64,000 nucleotides of DNA, from NCBI GenBank assembly GCA_017521125.1, contig JAFXDV010000010.1, forward strand, positions 86,093-150,092, written 5' to 3'. The DNA comes from Clostridia bacterium (GTDB lineage: Bacteria > Bacillota > Clostridia > Oscillospirales > Acutalibacteraceae). The notes under the pieces are model-generated. The model worked only from the letters and a program-made list of their open reading frames with translations, made no database searches and was not told the DNA's origin. The position numbers were made by a program, and so were the translations under genes. Of this stretch, positions 25,253-33,050 are shown piece by piece. The stretch's first letter is position 1. Each line of letters begins with the position of its first letter.

Positions 25253-26061
25253 AGTTTATCCTTGGGAGAAACCTTAAAGTGATTTTTATAGGCACGGTAA
25301 AAGGCAGAGTAATCTGAAAAGCCGCACTGTCTGTAAACCTGAGTTGGATTAAGTCCGGACTCAATTAGTTCCCTTGCAAAAACAAGCCGTTTTACCGTAA
25401 TATATTCCCATACTGTAGAAGCCGTTGCCTTTTTAAAGCTTCGGCAAAGCTGAGATTTGCTTATATAAAATTTTTTGCAAAGAGAGTCGAGAGACAGTTC
25501 TTTATATAGATTATCGTTTATGTAACTGATAATCTGCACTATTCTTGTATCTTGGCTTTTAGAATACTCGGTTTTCTTAAATGGAAAGTCGGAATAAAGC
25601 TCATACAAAAGTGGAAGCAAACAGGAAATAATGTGAAGACGAGTGTTATTGCTTTTTTCCTTTAGCCGCTCTATGAGCATAGGAATATCGGTATTTTCCA
25701 AATCTTTTAAATTAAACCGATTGCCGATTCCTGTCGGACGATTGAAAAACACCTCGGTCAAGGTTCCGTCGGGGTCAAAGTGGCTAAAAAGTTCCTTATC
25801 GAAGTGAAGAGAAATTCTCTCGTAAGGAATGTTCTTTTGAGGTACAATGTAATGTGATTCGGCAGGGCGCATAATGAAAATATCTCCCTCTTCCAGAAGA
25901 TACTCGCTACCCTCTATTCTGAAAATTCCCTTTCCTGAAAAGATACAACAAATTTCGCACTTTGAATGCATATGCATTTCAAAGTCTTTGGGATTGGGCT
26001 TTTGGTCAAGGGCGTATTTAAACTCAAGCTGCTTGTCTGAGAAGGTGTAAAAATCTTTCAT
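25249..26061 (-). CDS. AraC-family transcriptional regulator
   Basis: 270 residues. The N-terminal cupin sensor (~15-100) contains HMHSKCEICCIFSGKGIFRIEG and LEEGDIFIMRPAESHYI. The C-terminal double helix-turn-helix (~170-268) contains LSLDSLCKKFYISKSQLCRSFKKATASTVWEYI and the family signature VYRQCGFSDYSAFYRAYKNHFKVSPKD. Such cupin-AraC proteins usually sense sugars. No divergent target gene is adjacent, so the regulon cannot be named. Confidence 0.92.
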   Translation of the reverse strand: MKDFYTFSDKQLEFKYALDQKPNPKDFEMHMHSKCEICCIFSGKGIFRIEGSEYLLEEGDIFIMRPAESHYIVPQKNIPYERISLHFDKELFSHFDPDGTLTEVFFNRPTGIGNRFNLKDLENTDIPMLIERLKEKSNNTRLHIISCLLPLLYELYSDFPFKKTEYSKSQDTRIVQIISYINDNLYKELSLDSLCKKFYISKSQLCRSFKKATASTVWEYITVKRLVFARELIESGLNPTQVYRQCGFSDYSAFYRAYKNHFKVSPKDKL

Positions 26062-26115
26062 ACTATCACCAACTTCAGTTTATCATAAAATGCGAATATT
26101 CGCAATAAAAACAAA

Positions 26116-26149
26116 AGAAAAAGGAGATACTGTTTAAAAAAGTATCTCC
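26116..26149 (-). terminator. Intrinsic terminator
   Basis: GGAGATACT / AGTATCTCC with a 9-base loop and a T-run on the minus strand. It ends the message from the sugar transferase and nucleotidyltransferase genes before the AraC gene. Confidence 0.85.
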
Positions 26150-26160
26150 GTTTTTGCTTT

Positions 26161-27033
26161 TTAGTTGTACATTCCTGCTTCGGTCATTTTCGCAATAGCA
26201 TCAACAACACTTTGCTTATCTTCCTTGTATGTAACACCGTACCAACGGTCAGGTGTAGAAAGAACTGCAACCTTTTTAATGCCATCTTTAACCAACTTAC
26301 CGATTTCAAGAGGAATAAAGAACTCCTTTTTAGGCTCGTTTATGTTTTCTTTTAAAAACTCTATAAAATCTTTTTCAAGATAGTCGAAAATATCAGGAGT
26401 AAGACCCCACATATTCATAGAAACCAAATGCTCCGGATCGAGCTTAACGATTTCGCCATTTTCGTTTTCGTACTGACAGTCTTTAATTTTTGCAACCTCT
26501 ATGATGTCTGTAAGATATCCGTTTTCTGCTTCGCAAATTCCTCTGGAAACATAACCGTTGTCGGTAAGGGTGTTTTGAACCTGAAAACCTACCATACAGT
26601 AATCGTCGGTCTGCCTTTTAAGCTCTTCGTACAAAACCTTGAAAGCGGTTTTACCGTAATAATCATCAGCGTTTATTATTGCAAAAGGTTCTTTTACAAG
26701 GCCTTTGCAGGCGAGAATTGCCTGACCTGTTCCCCATGGTTTTTCTCTTGTTTCGGGGCAAACAAAGCCGCCGGGCAGATCATCCATTTCCTGAAAAGCA
26801 TAATGGGTTTCAACCATTTTGGATATACGATTTCCAACAAGTTCTTTAAAGTCTTTTTCAATGGAATGTTTGATAACAAAAACAACCTTGTCGAAACCTG
26901 CGGCAACTGCGTCATATACAGAATAATCGACAATCGCTTCTCCGTTTTTGCCTACCGGCTCTGCCTGTTTGAGTCCGCCAAAACGACTACCCATTCCTGC
27001 TGCCATTACTACTAAAGTTGCGTGAAAACTCAT
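26161..27033 (-). CDS. Sugar-phosphate nucleotidyltransferase family protein
   Basis: 290 residues. The nucleotide-binding start LVVMAAGMGSRFGGLKQAEPVG is the G-x-G-x-R-F form of sugar nucleotidyltransferases. FAIINADDYYG is the acidic metal site, and WGTGQAILACK and DRWYGVTY follow. The family makes NDP-sugars from sugar 1-phosphates; this subgroup is not one whose substrate can be read from sequence. Its ATG overlaps the stop of the preceding sugar transferase gene (ATGA). The pair probably supplies and attaches the first sugar of a surface glycan. Confidence 0.85.
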   Translation of the reverse strand: MSFHATLVVMAAGMGSRFGGLKQAEPVGKNGEAIVDYSVYDAVAAGFDKVVFVIKHSIEKDFKELVGNRISKMVETHYAFQEMDDLPGGFVCPETREKPWGTGQAILACKGLVKEPFAIINADDYYGKTAFKVLYEELKRQTDDYCMVGFQVQNTLTDNGYVSRGICEAENGYLTDIIEVAKIKDCQYENENGEIVKLDPEHLVSMNMWGLTPDIFDYLEKDFIEFLKENINEPKKEFFIPLEIGKLVKDGIKKVAVLSTPDRWYGVTYKEDKQSVVDAIAKMTEAGMYN

Positions 27034-28415
27034 TTTTTGTCATCTTCCTTTTCTATATATTTTGCGCCACGAGTATTTTTATTGTCATCGCTTGTGAACC
27101 CTTGGGTACTCTCCCTTAAAAAAAGAATTTTTAGGGTTATAGCGATAAGCTTCATATCAAGAATTAAGGAGTATTTTTCGATATACATAAGGTCCATTTT
27201 CAGCTTGTCGGCAGGGGCGGTGTTATATTTTCCATAAACCTGCGCATATCCCGTAAGACCTGCTTTTACACGGTGCCGCAAATCAAAATCAGGATAAAGA
27301 TTAGTGTAATCATACACGTTTTGAAGCCTTTCCGGTCGAGGACCTACAAGGGACATATCACCGAAAAAGATGTTTAAAAGCTGAGGAAGTTCGTCTATTC
27401 TAAGAGGTCGGATAATTTTGCCTGTTTTGGTAATGCGGTCATCGTCGTTTTCCGCTTTTCTGGCTCCATTTTTGTCTGCATCAACAATCATGCTGCGAAA
27501 TTTATATATATTAAAAATCTTACCGTCCTTGGTGACCCTGTTTTGCTTATAGAAAACCGGCCCCTTGTCCTCAAGCTTTATAAAGAGAGGGACAAGCAGA
27601 AAGATAGGGCTTGTAACTATAAGACCTATTGTCGAGAGCAGAATGTCGAAAAATCTTTTAATCGCAGCCTGCTCAAGGGTAATTCCTCGGTTATGACACA
27701 ATAAAACGGGAGTGTCAAAAACTTGTATAGGGTCGGCGGTACTAATTACAACATCGGTGCTTGATGGGAGAATATAGGTTCTCTTTCTCTTAGTATAACA
27801 ATATCGCAAAACGCTGTCTTTTATGCTCTTATCAAAATCGGTAATAAGAACGGCATCATATTTGTCTATTTGCTTTTCGATTTCCTCTGGGGTTTTGCCC
27901 TCCACCGAAAAACCTTTTTCGATTTTAAAGCGCTCAGGAATTTTAGTAAACTTATCTATAAGCGCAAACCCTTCCTTGTCCTCTCCAAAAACAACAAGCA
28001 TTTTTAGTGCAGGATAAAGCCTGAAATAAATGACGTTGGCACAGTATGAACAAAGAAAAATTAAAACAATCTGAAAAAACGTGCAAAAAATAAGTGGCAC
28101 GGGAAAAAGAAGCTCACGTGCGATAAGGCAAAGCTCCAGAAACATAACAAAGTTTGAAAAAATTGTTGCTAAGCTCAGGTCATATATGATTTCGTGAAGT
28201 CGGTACACGCCGAACCTGAAGCCTCCGTACAACTGAATAAAGGCAATTAGAAAAATCAAATATGAAAGGACAACTACATAGTTTCCGTTTTTTGAAAAAA
28301 GTGCCTTTGGATAATGATTTTGCCAGGTGTCTACAAAAGAAGAGGTCAGACAGGCTAAAACAAGCCCTTTGACAATAACCATTATGCTCGTATGAAATTT
28401 TATCAAATATTTCAA
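27030..28415 (-). CDS. Polyprenyl-phosphate sugar phosphotransferase (WcaJ/EpsL type)
   Basis: 461 residues. About four or five N-terminal helices (~10-125), a nucleotide-binding-like domain (~135-235), another helix (~255-280) and the C-terminal catalytic domain. The catalytic domain carries the family marks EDKGPVFYKQNRV, FNIYKFRSM, LRIDELPQLLNIFFGDMSLVGPRP and HRVKAGLTGYAQV. It transfers a sugar 1-phosphate to undecaprenyl phosphate to start exopolysaccharide synthesis. The start is taken as the TTG at 28415, which has AAGGA upstream; the ATG at 28382 is possible but has no site. Confidence 0.9.
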   Translation of the reverse strand: MKYLIKFHTSIMVIVKGLVLACLTSSFVDTWQNHYPKALFSKNGNYVVVLSYLIFLIAFIQLYGGFRFGVYRLHEIIYDLSLATIFSNFVMFLELCLIARELLFPVPLIFCTFFQIVLIFLCSYCANVIYFRLYPALKMLVVFGEDKEGFALIDKFTKIPERFKIEKGFSVEGKTPEEIEKQIDKYDAVLITDFDKSIKDSVLRYCYTKRKRTYILPSSTDVVISTADPIQVFDTPVLLCHNRGITLEQAAIKRFFDILLSTIGLIVTSPIFLLVPLFIKLEDKGPVFYKQNRVTKDGKIFNIYKFRSMIVDADKNGARKAENDDDRITKTGKIIRPLRIDELPQLLNIFFGDMSLVGPRPERLQNVYDYTNLYPDFDLRHRVKAGLTGYAQVYGKYNTAPADKLKMDLMYIEKYSLILDMKLIAITLKILFLRESTQGFTSDDNKNTRGAKYIEKEDDKK

Positions 28416-28512
28416 TTAACAATCTTCCTTCGAAGAACGACAGTTAGATTTTTAAAAAATCTAATATCTGCTCTTTAATATTATTATAATTAAGAACTTT
28501 TGTCAAGCGGAG

Positions 28513-28541
28513 TTGATATTTGGAAAAGGTTGTGTTAGAAT
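28513..28541 (+). promoter_or_regulatory. Promoter upstream of trmL leader
   Basis: TTGATA, 17 bases, TAGAAT. It would give a ~170-base leader before trmL that contains a short reading frame (28552-28641) and a GC-rich hairpin (28674-28697). Confidence 0.6.
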
Positions 28542-28551
28542 ATAAAAAAAT

Positions 28552-28641
28552 ATGCCTTTGGAGTGGTTGTTTATGAGTTTAACAAGACAGCCCTCCTTGA
28601 TTAGCATAATAAAAGCATTCCCTACTTTTGGTAATATATAG
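28552..28641 (+). CDS. Possible 29-codon leader peptide
   Basis: A short frame, MPLEWLFMSLTRQPSLIS and onward to a TAG at 28639, or 22 codons from the inner ATG at 28573, which has GGAG ten bases upstream. It follows a good promoter and precedes a hairpin, the layout of a translated leader. It could equally be chance, since there is no codon evidence at this length. The rest of the 305-base gap between the sugar transferase and trmL shows no gene. Confidence 0.22.
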   Translation: MPLEWLFMSLTRQPSLISIIKAFPTFGNI

Positions 28642-28673
28642 GTAGAAAGAAAAGATGGGTGAAAAGGAATAAC

Positions 28674-28697
28674 CTTTGCGGCGGCGTAACCGCCGCA
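28674..28697 (+). promoter_or_regulatory. GC-rich hairpin before trmL
   Basis: TTGCGGCGG TAAC-type hairpin: GCGGCG and CGCCGC around TAAC, extended by TTGCG/CGCAA-like ends and followed by ATATTTTTGG. It resembles a short intrinsic terminator and ends ~24 bases before the trmL ATG. It could attenuate trmL or end a short upstream RNA. Confidence 0.45.
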
Positions 28698-28720
28698 ATA
28701 TTTTTGGAAAGGAAAAGAAA

Positions 28721-29215
28721 ATGGCAATACTTAATATAGTTATGGTTGAGCCGGAAATACCGCAAAACACCGGAAACGTTGCACGCACCTGTGCGGCTAC
28801 AGGAGCAAGACTTCATCTTGTTGGTCCTATGGGCTTTAAAATTGATGATAAAAAGCTAAAAAGGGCAGGTCTCGACTACTGGCATTTGTTAGACATTACC
28901 TATTATGATAATTTGTCTGATTTTTTTGAAAAAAACAAGGGAGATTTCTTCTTTTTTACAACAAAGGCTCTGCATACTCACACAGAAGTTTCATATCCTG
29001 ATAATGCATATCTTTTCTTTGGAAAGGAAACCAAGGGGCTTCCTGAGGAATTGCTTTTAGAAAACAGGGAAAGCTGTGTAAGAATACCAATGGTAAGCGA
29101 TGCTAGGAGTCTGAACCTTTCAAACAGCGTGGCAATAGGGGTTTATGAGGTTTTAAGACAGTGGGACTATCCCCTTTTGCAGAATTTTGGTCAGTTGCAC
29201 AATTATAAATGGTAA
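28721..29215 (+). CDS. trmL: tRNA (cytidine(34)-2'-O)-methyltransferase
   Basis: 164 residues of the SPOUT (TrmH/TrmL) class. It starts LNIVMVEPEIPQNTGNVARTCAATGARLHLV, which is motif 1 of TrmL, with GKETKGLPEELL (motif 2) and RIPMVSDARSLNLSNSVAIGVYEVLRQ (motif 3, with the knot). TrmL methylates the wobble ribose of tRNA-Leu isoacceptors using SAM. The ATG at 28721 follows AAAGGAA. Confidence 0.93.
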   Translation: MAILNIVMVEPEIPQNTGNVARTCAATGARLHLVGPMGFKIDDKKLKRAGLDYWHLLDITYYDNLSDFFEKNKGDFFFFTTKALHTHTEVSYPDNAYLFFGKETKGLPEELLLENRESCVRIPMVSDARSLNLSNSVAIGVYEVLRQWDYPLLQNFGQLHNYKW

Positions 29216-29243
29216 AAATTTTTTATTTCATTATAAATATATA

Positions 29244-29272
29244 TTGCAAATTCCATTTATTTTGTATATAAT
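29244..29272 (+). promoter_or_regulatory. Promoter of the glycolytic operon
   Basis: TTGCAA, 17 bases, TATAAT; 47 bases before the pgk ATG at 29320. Confidence 0.75.
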
Positions 29273-29319
29273 CTATTTGTGAAAATATGTTAATTATTTA
29301 TCAAGGAAGGAAGAATAAA

Positions 29320-30531
29320 ATGACAGCACTCAATAAAAAGACAGTTGATGACATTAACGTAAAAGGCAAGCGTGTACTTGTTCGTTGCGATTTTAACGTG
29401 CCTCTAAAGGCTGGCGTTATTACCGACGAGAACCGTATCGTTGCCGCTTTACCAACCATTAAGAAGCTTATAGCTGATGGCGGAAAGGTTATCCTTTGCT
29501 CACATATGGGCAAACCAAAGGGAGAGCCAAAGCCTGAGCTTTCTTTAGCACCTGTTGCTAAGAGACTTTCTGAGCATTTGGGACAGGAAGTTATCTTTGC
29601 CGCTGATGACAACGTTGTTGGCGAAAACGCAAAGGCTGCAATTGCTGCTATGAAGGATGGCGACGTTGTTCTTCTTCAGAACACTCGTTACAGAGTAGAG
29701 GAAACCAAAAACGGAGAGGCTTTCTCTAAAGAACTTGGTTCTCTTGCAGACATTTTTGTTAACGATGCTTTCGGCGCTGCTCACAGAGCACACTGCTCAA
29801 CCGTTGGCGTTGTAGATTACGTTCAGGAAGCCGTTGTTGGTTACCTTATTCAAAAGGAACTTAAATATTTAGGAAACGCAGTTGAAGATCCTGTTCGTCC
29901 TTTCGTTTGCATTTTAGGCGGCGCAAAGGTTGCAGATAAGCTTTCTGTTATTGAAAACCTTATTAACAAGGCAGACACCATTATTATCGGTGGCGGTATG
30001 TCTTACACCTTCGCTGTAGCACAGGGCGAGACCGTTGGTAACTCCCTCGTTGATATGGAAAAGGTTGATTACTGTAAAGAAATGCTGAAAAAGGCAGAGG
30101 AAAAGGGCGTTAAGATTGTTCTTCCTGAAGATTCTATCGTTGCTAAAGCTTTCCCTAACCCAATTGATGCTCCTATCGAGACTAAAAACGTAAAAACAAG
30201 CGAGATTCCTGATGATATGATGGGTCTTGACATTGGTTTAGAGGCTGCAAAGACCTTTGCTGAGGCTGTAAAGTCTGCTAAGACTGTTGTTTGGAACGGA
30301 CCTATGGGCGTTTCTGAAAACCCAAGCCTTGCAAACGGTACAATTAGTGTTGCTAAGGCTCTTGCTGAGACCGATGCAGTTACAATTATCGGCGGCGGCG
30401 ACTCTGCTGCAGCTGTAAACAACTTAGGCTTTGGCGATAAGATGAGCCACATTTCTACCGGCGGCGGCGCTTCCCTTGAATTCCTTGAGGGTAAAGAGCT
30501 TCCCGGTATTGCAGCAATGAACAATAAATAA
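29320..30531 (+). CDS. pgk: Phosphoglycerate kinase
   Basis: 403 residues with the two-domain PGK fold: [72 protein letters not shown], and [11 protein letters not shown] with [13 protein letters not shown] at the nucleotide site. It transfers phosphate from 1,3-bisphosphoglycerate to ADP. AAGGAAGGAAG precedes the ATG. It heads pgk-tpiA-gpmI; codon use is strongly biased, as expected of a highly expressed gene. gap is not in the cluster. Confidence 0.97.
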   Translation: MTALNKKTVDDINVKGKRVLVRCDFNVPLKAGVITDENRIVAALPTIKKLIADGGKVILCSHMGKPKGEPKPELSLAPVAKRLSEHLGQEVIFAADDNVVGENAKAAIAAMKDGDVVLLQNTRYRVEETKNGEAFSKELGSLADIFVNDAFGAAHRAHCSTVGVVDYVQEAVVGYLIQKELKYLGNAVEDPVRPFVCILGGAKVADKLSVIENLINKADTIIIGGGMSYTFAVAQGETVGNSLVDMEKVDYCKEMLKKAEEKGVKIVLPEDSIVAKAFPNPIDAPIETKNVKTSEIPDDMMGLDIGLEAAKTFAEAVKSAKTVVWNGPMGVSENPSLANGTISVAKALAETDAVTIIGGGDSAAAVNNLGFGDKMSHISTGGGASLEFLEGKELPGIAAMNNK

Positions 30532-30542
30532 AAAATCATAAT

Positions 30543-30565
30543 GCACGGCAATTTCTTTGCCGTGC
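30543..30565 (+). terminator. Intercistronic hairpin between pgk and tpiA
   Basis: GCACGGCAA pairs with TTGCCGTGC around 5 bases, followed by a short T-rich run. It may partly terminate, or stabilise the pgk message relative to the genes downstream. Confidence 0.6.
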
Positions 30566-30585
30566 TTATTTTAGGAGAGAAAGAT

Positions 30586-31350
30586 ATGAAAGATTGTAGA
30601 AAAGCAGTTATCGCAGGTAACTGGAAAATGAACAAAACCCCCGCAGAGACCACCGCTCTTATTAACGAAATGAAGCCTTTAGTTGCAGATGCTAAGTGCG
30701 ACGTTGTTTTATGTGTTCCTTTTATTGATATTGCAGCAGCAGTTGAGGCTGCAAAAGATTCTAACATCAAAATCGGCGCAGAAAACGTTCACTTTAAGGA
30801 GTCAGGAGCTTTCACCGGCGAAATTTCTGCTAAAATGTTAGTAGAAGCAGGCGTTGAATACGTTGTTGTTGGTCATAGCGAGAGAAGACAGTATTTCGGC
30901 GAGACCGACCAGACTGTAAACCTTCGCACACTTGCTGCTATTAAAGAGGGCCTTACCGCTATTGTTTGCGTTGGTGAGACTTTAGAGCAGAGAGAGCTTG
31001 GCTACACCGAAACATTACTTAAATATCAGACCAAGATGGCTCTTACCAACGTTGCTAAAGAAGATTTAGATAAAATTATTATCGCTTACGAGCCTGTTTG
31101 GGCTATCGGCACAGGCGTAACCGCTACTGCAGACCAGGCAGACGAGGGTAACGGCTTTGTTAGAGAGGCTATTGCCGAGGTTTACGGCAAAGAGGTTGCA
31201 GAGACTGTTACTATTCAGTATGGCGGCTCTATGAATGCTAAAAATGCAGATGAGTTGGTTGCTAAGGAAAACGTTGACGGCGGACTTATCGGCGGCGCTT
31301 CTTTAAAGGCAGAGGACTTTAGCATAATTGTTAAAGCTGCAAGCAAATAG
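30586..31350 (+). CDS. tpiA: Triosephosphate isomerase
   Basis: 254 residues, the usual length. It has NWKMNKTP with the catalytic Lys, VVVGHSERRQYFGE with the electrophilic His, and YEPVWAIGTGVTAT with the catalytic Glu and the flexible loop, then QYGGSMNAKNA and GGLIGGASL at the phosphate site. It interconverts dihydroxyacetone phosphate and glyceraldehyde 3-phosphate. AGGAGAG precedes the ATG. It is followed after nine bases by gpmI. Confidence 0.97.
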   Translation: MKDCRKAVIAGNWKMNKTPAETTALINEMKPLVADAKCDVVLCVPFIDIAAAVEAAKDSNIKIGAENVHFKESGAFTGEISAKMLVEAGVEYVVVGHSERRQYFGETDQTVNLRTLAAIKEGLTAIVCVGETLEQRELGYTETLLKYQTKMALTNVAKEDLDKIIIAYEPVWAIGTGVTATADQADEGNGFVREAIAEVYGKEVAETVTIQYGGSMNAKNADELVAKENVDGGLIGGASLKAEDFSIIVKAASK

Positions 31351-31359
31351 GAGTTAAAA

Positions 31360-32892
31360 ATGAAGAAACCTATTGTTTTAACTATAATGGATGGCTTCGG
31401 CTTCAACGAAAACAAAGAGGTCAATGCTATCGAGAAGGCAAACACCCCTTGTCTTGACAGAATTTTCAAAACCTATCCTACCACCAAGATTGGCGCATCA
31501 GGTATGGACGTTGGCCTTCCTGATGGACAGATGGGCAACAGCGAGGTTGGTCACACCAACATCGGCGCAGGCAGAGTAGTTTACCAGGAGCTTACCCGTA
31601 TTACTAAGGCGGCAAACGACGGGGAAATGATGAAGAACGAAGCCTTGGTTGCTGCTATGACAAATTCCAAGAAAAACGGCTCGGCTTTACATCTTATGGG
31701 TCTTTTATCTGACGGTGGCGTTCATTCTCATATTGAGCATATGTACGCTTTAGTCAGAATGGCTAAGGATATGGGGCTAAGTGAAGTTTATATCCACGCC
31801 CTTTTAGACGGACGTGACGTTCCTCCCGCTTCTGCGGCAGATTTTATAAAAGCTGCAAATGAGGAACTTGCAAAAATCGGTGTTGGTAAAATCGCAACCG
31901 TTATGGGTAGATTTTACGGAATGGACCGAGATAATCGTTGGGACCGTGTTGGCAAGGCTTATGCCGCTCTTGTTTACGGCGAGGGCGTTTTAGCCGACGA
32001 TGCCGAAAAGGCAGTAAGAGAGTCTTACGAGACCATTGATGAGGACGGTAAAAACCTTACAGACGAGTTCGTTCTTCCTACCGTTATTAACGGCACAAAG
32101 AGAATTGCATCAAAGGATAGCGTAATCTTCTTTAACTTCCGTCCTGACAGAGCAAGAGAAATTACTCGTACCTTTGTTGACCCTGATTTTTCAGGCTTTG
32201 AGAGAAAAGGCGGAAAGCTCGATGTATTTTACGTATGTATGACTCAGTATGATGCTTCTATGCCAAATGTTGAGGTTGCTTTCAAGCCTCAGTCACTTGA
32301 CAACACCTTAGGTGAGTTTTTAAGCAAACAAGGTCTTGCCCAGCTTAGAATTGCCGAAACCGAAAAGTACGCTCACGTAACATTCTTCTTCAACGGAGGC
32401 GTTGAGGTAGAATATGAGGGAGAGGACAGAATTTTAGTTGCTTCTCCAAAGGTTGCGACATATGATATGCAGCCTGAAATGAGTGCAAATGAAGTTTGCG
32501 ACAAGGTTGTTGAGGCTATTGAAAGCGGCAAATACGACGTGGTAATTCTAAACTATGCTAACTGCGATATGGTAGGTCACACAGGAATTTTTGAAGCTGC
32601 TGTTAAAGCGGTTGAAACTGTTGATACCTGCGTTGGCAGAACCTTGGACGCTACTCTTAAAATGGGCGGTGTTATGCTTCTTACTGCCGACCACGGAAAC
32701 GCCGACTGTATGGTGGCCGAGGATGGCTCCCCCTTTACTGCTCACACAACAAACCCTGTTCCGTTTACCGTAGCAGGTTTAGATTGCGAACTCAGAGAGG
32801 GCGGCAGACTTTGCGATATTTCTCCTACAATTATTAAAATTTTAGGACTTGCACAGCCGGAAGAAATGACCGGAGAAAGCCTTATTAAATAA
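31360..32892 (+). CDS. gpmI: 2,3-bisphosphoglycerate-independent phosphoglycerate mutase
   Basis: 510 residues, the typical size. The alkaline-phosphatase-like core has TIMDGFGFNE with a metal-binding Asp, QMGNSEVGHTNIGAGRVVYQ with the phosphorylated Ser, HALLDGRDVPP, FFNFRPDRARE and LLTADHGNADCM. It interconverts 3- and 2-phosphoglycerate and needs Mn2+. It overlaps no neighbour; a GGAG site precedes the ATG. It is the last gene of the glycolytic operon. Confidence 0.97.
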   Translation: MKKPIVLTIMDGFGFNENKEVNAIEKANTPCLDRIFKTYPTTKIGASGMDVGLPDGQMGNSEVGHTNIGAGRVVYQELTRITKAANDGEMMKNEALVAAMTNSKKNGSALHLMGLLSDGGVHSHIEHMYALVRMAKDMGLSEVYIHALLDGRDVPPASAADFIKAANEELAKIGVGKIATVMGRFYGMDRDNRWDRVGKAYAALVYGEGVLADDAEKAVRESYETIDEDGKNLTDEFVLPTVINGTKRIASKDSVIFFNFRPDRAREITRTFVDPDFSGFERKGGKLDVFYVCMTQYDASMPNVEVAFKPQSLDNTLGEFLSKQGLAQLRIAETEKYAHVTFFFNGGVEVEYEGEDRILVASPKVATYDMQPEMSANEVCDKVVEAIESGKYDVVILNYANCDMVGHTGIFEAAVKAVETVDTCVGRTLDATLKMGGVMLLTADHGNADCMVAEDGSPFTAHTTNPVPFTVAGLDCELREGGRLCDISPTIIKILGLAQPEEMTGESLIK

Positions 32893-32900
32893 TAATTTTT

Positions 32901-32936
32901 AGACCGAGTAGTTTTACTCGGTCTTTCTTTTTTTGC
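32901..32936 (+). terminator. Intrinsic terminator of the glycolytic operon
   Basis: AGACCGAGTA and TACTCGGTCT with a short loop, then a long T-rich run. Confidence 0.93.
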
Positions 32937-32985
32937 ATATATTATGTTTTTTACATTAAAATATATATAAATACTAAACTTTTTC

Positions 32986-33014
32986 TTGATTTTGACATTG
33001 CTTGCAGTTATAAT
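32986..33014 (+). promoter_or_regulatory. Promoter of PEP carboxykinase gene
   Basis: TTGATT, 17 bases, TATAAT; 36 bases before the ATG. An overlapping TTGACA at 32992 is only 11 bases from the same -10 and is too close. Confidence 0.65.
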
Positions 33015-33050
33015 GTAGTTGGTGGAAAATTGACTAAAGGAGAATTTGAA

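Noticed and set aside
32992..33014. TTGACA at 32992 as -35 of the pckG promoter
   Set aside because: Only 11 bases separate it from TATAAT; TTGATT at 32986 has the proper 17.
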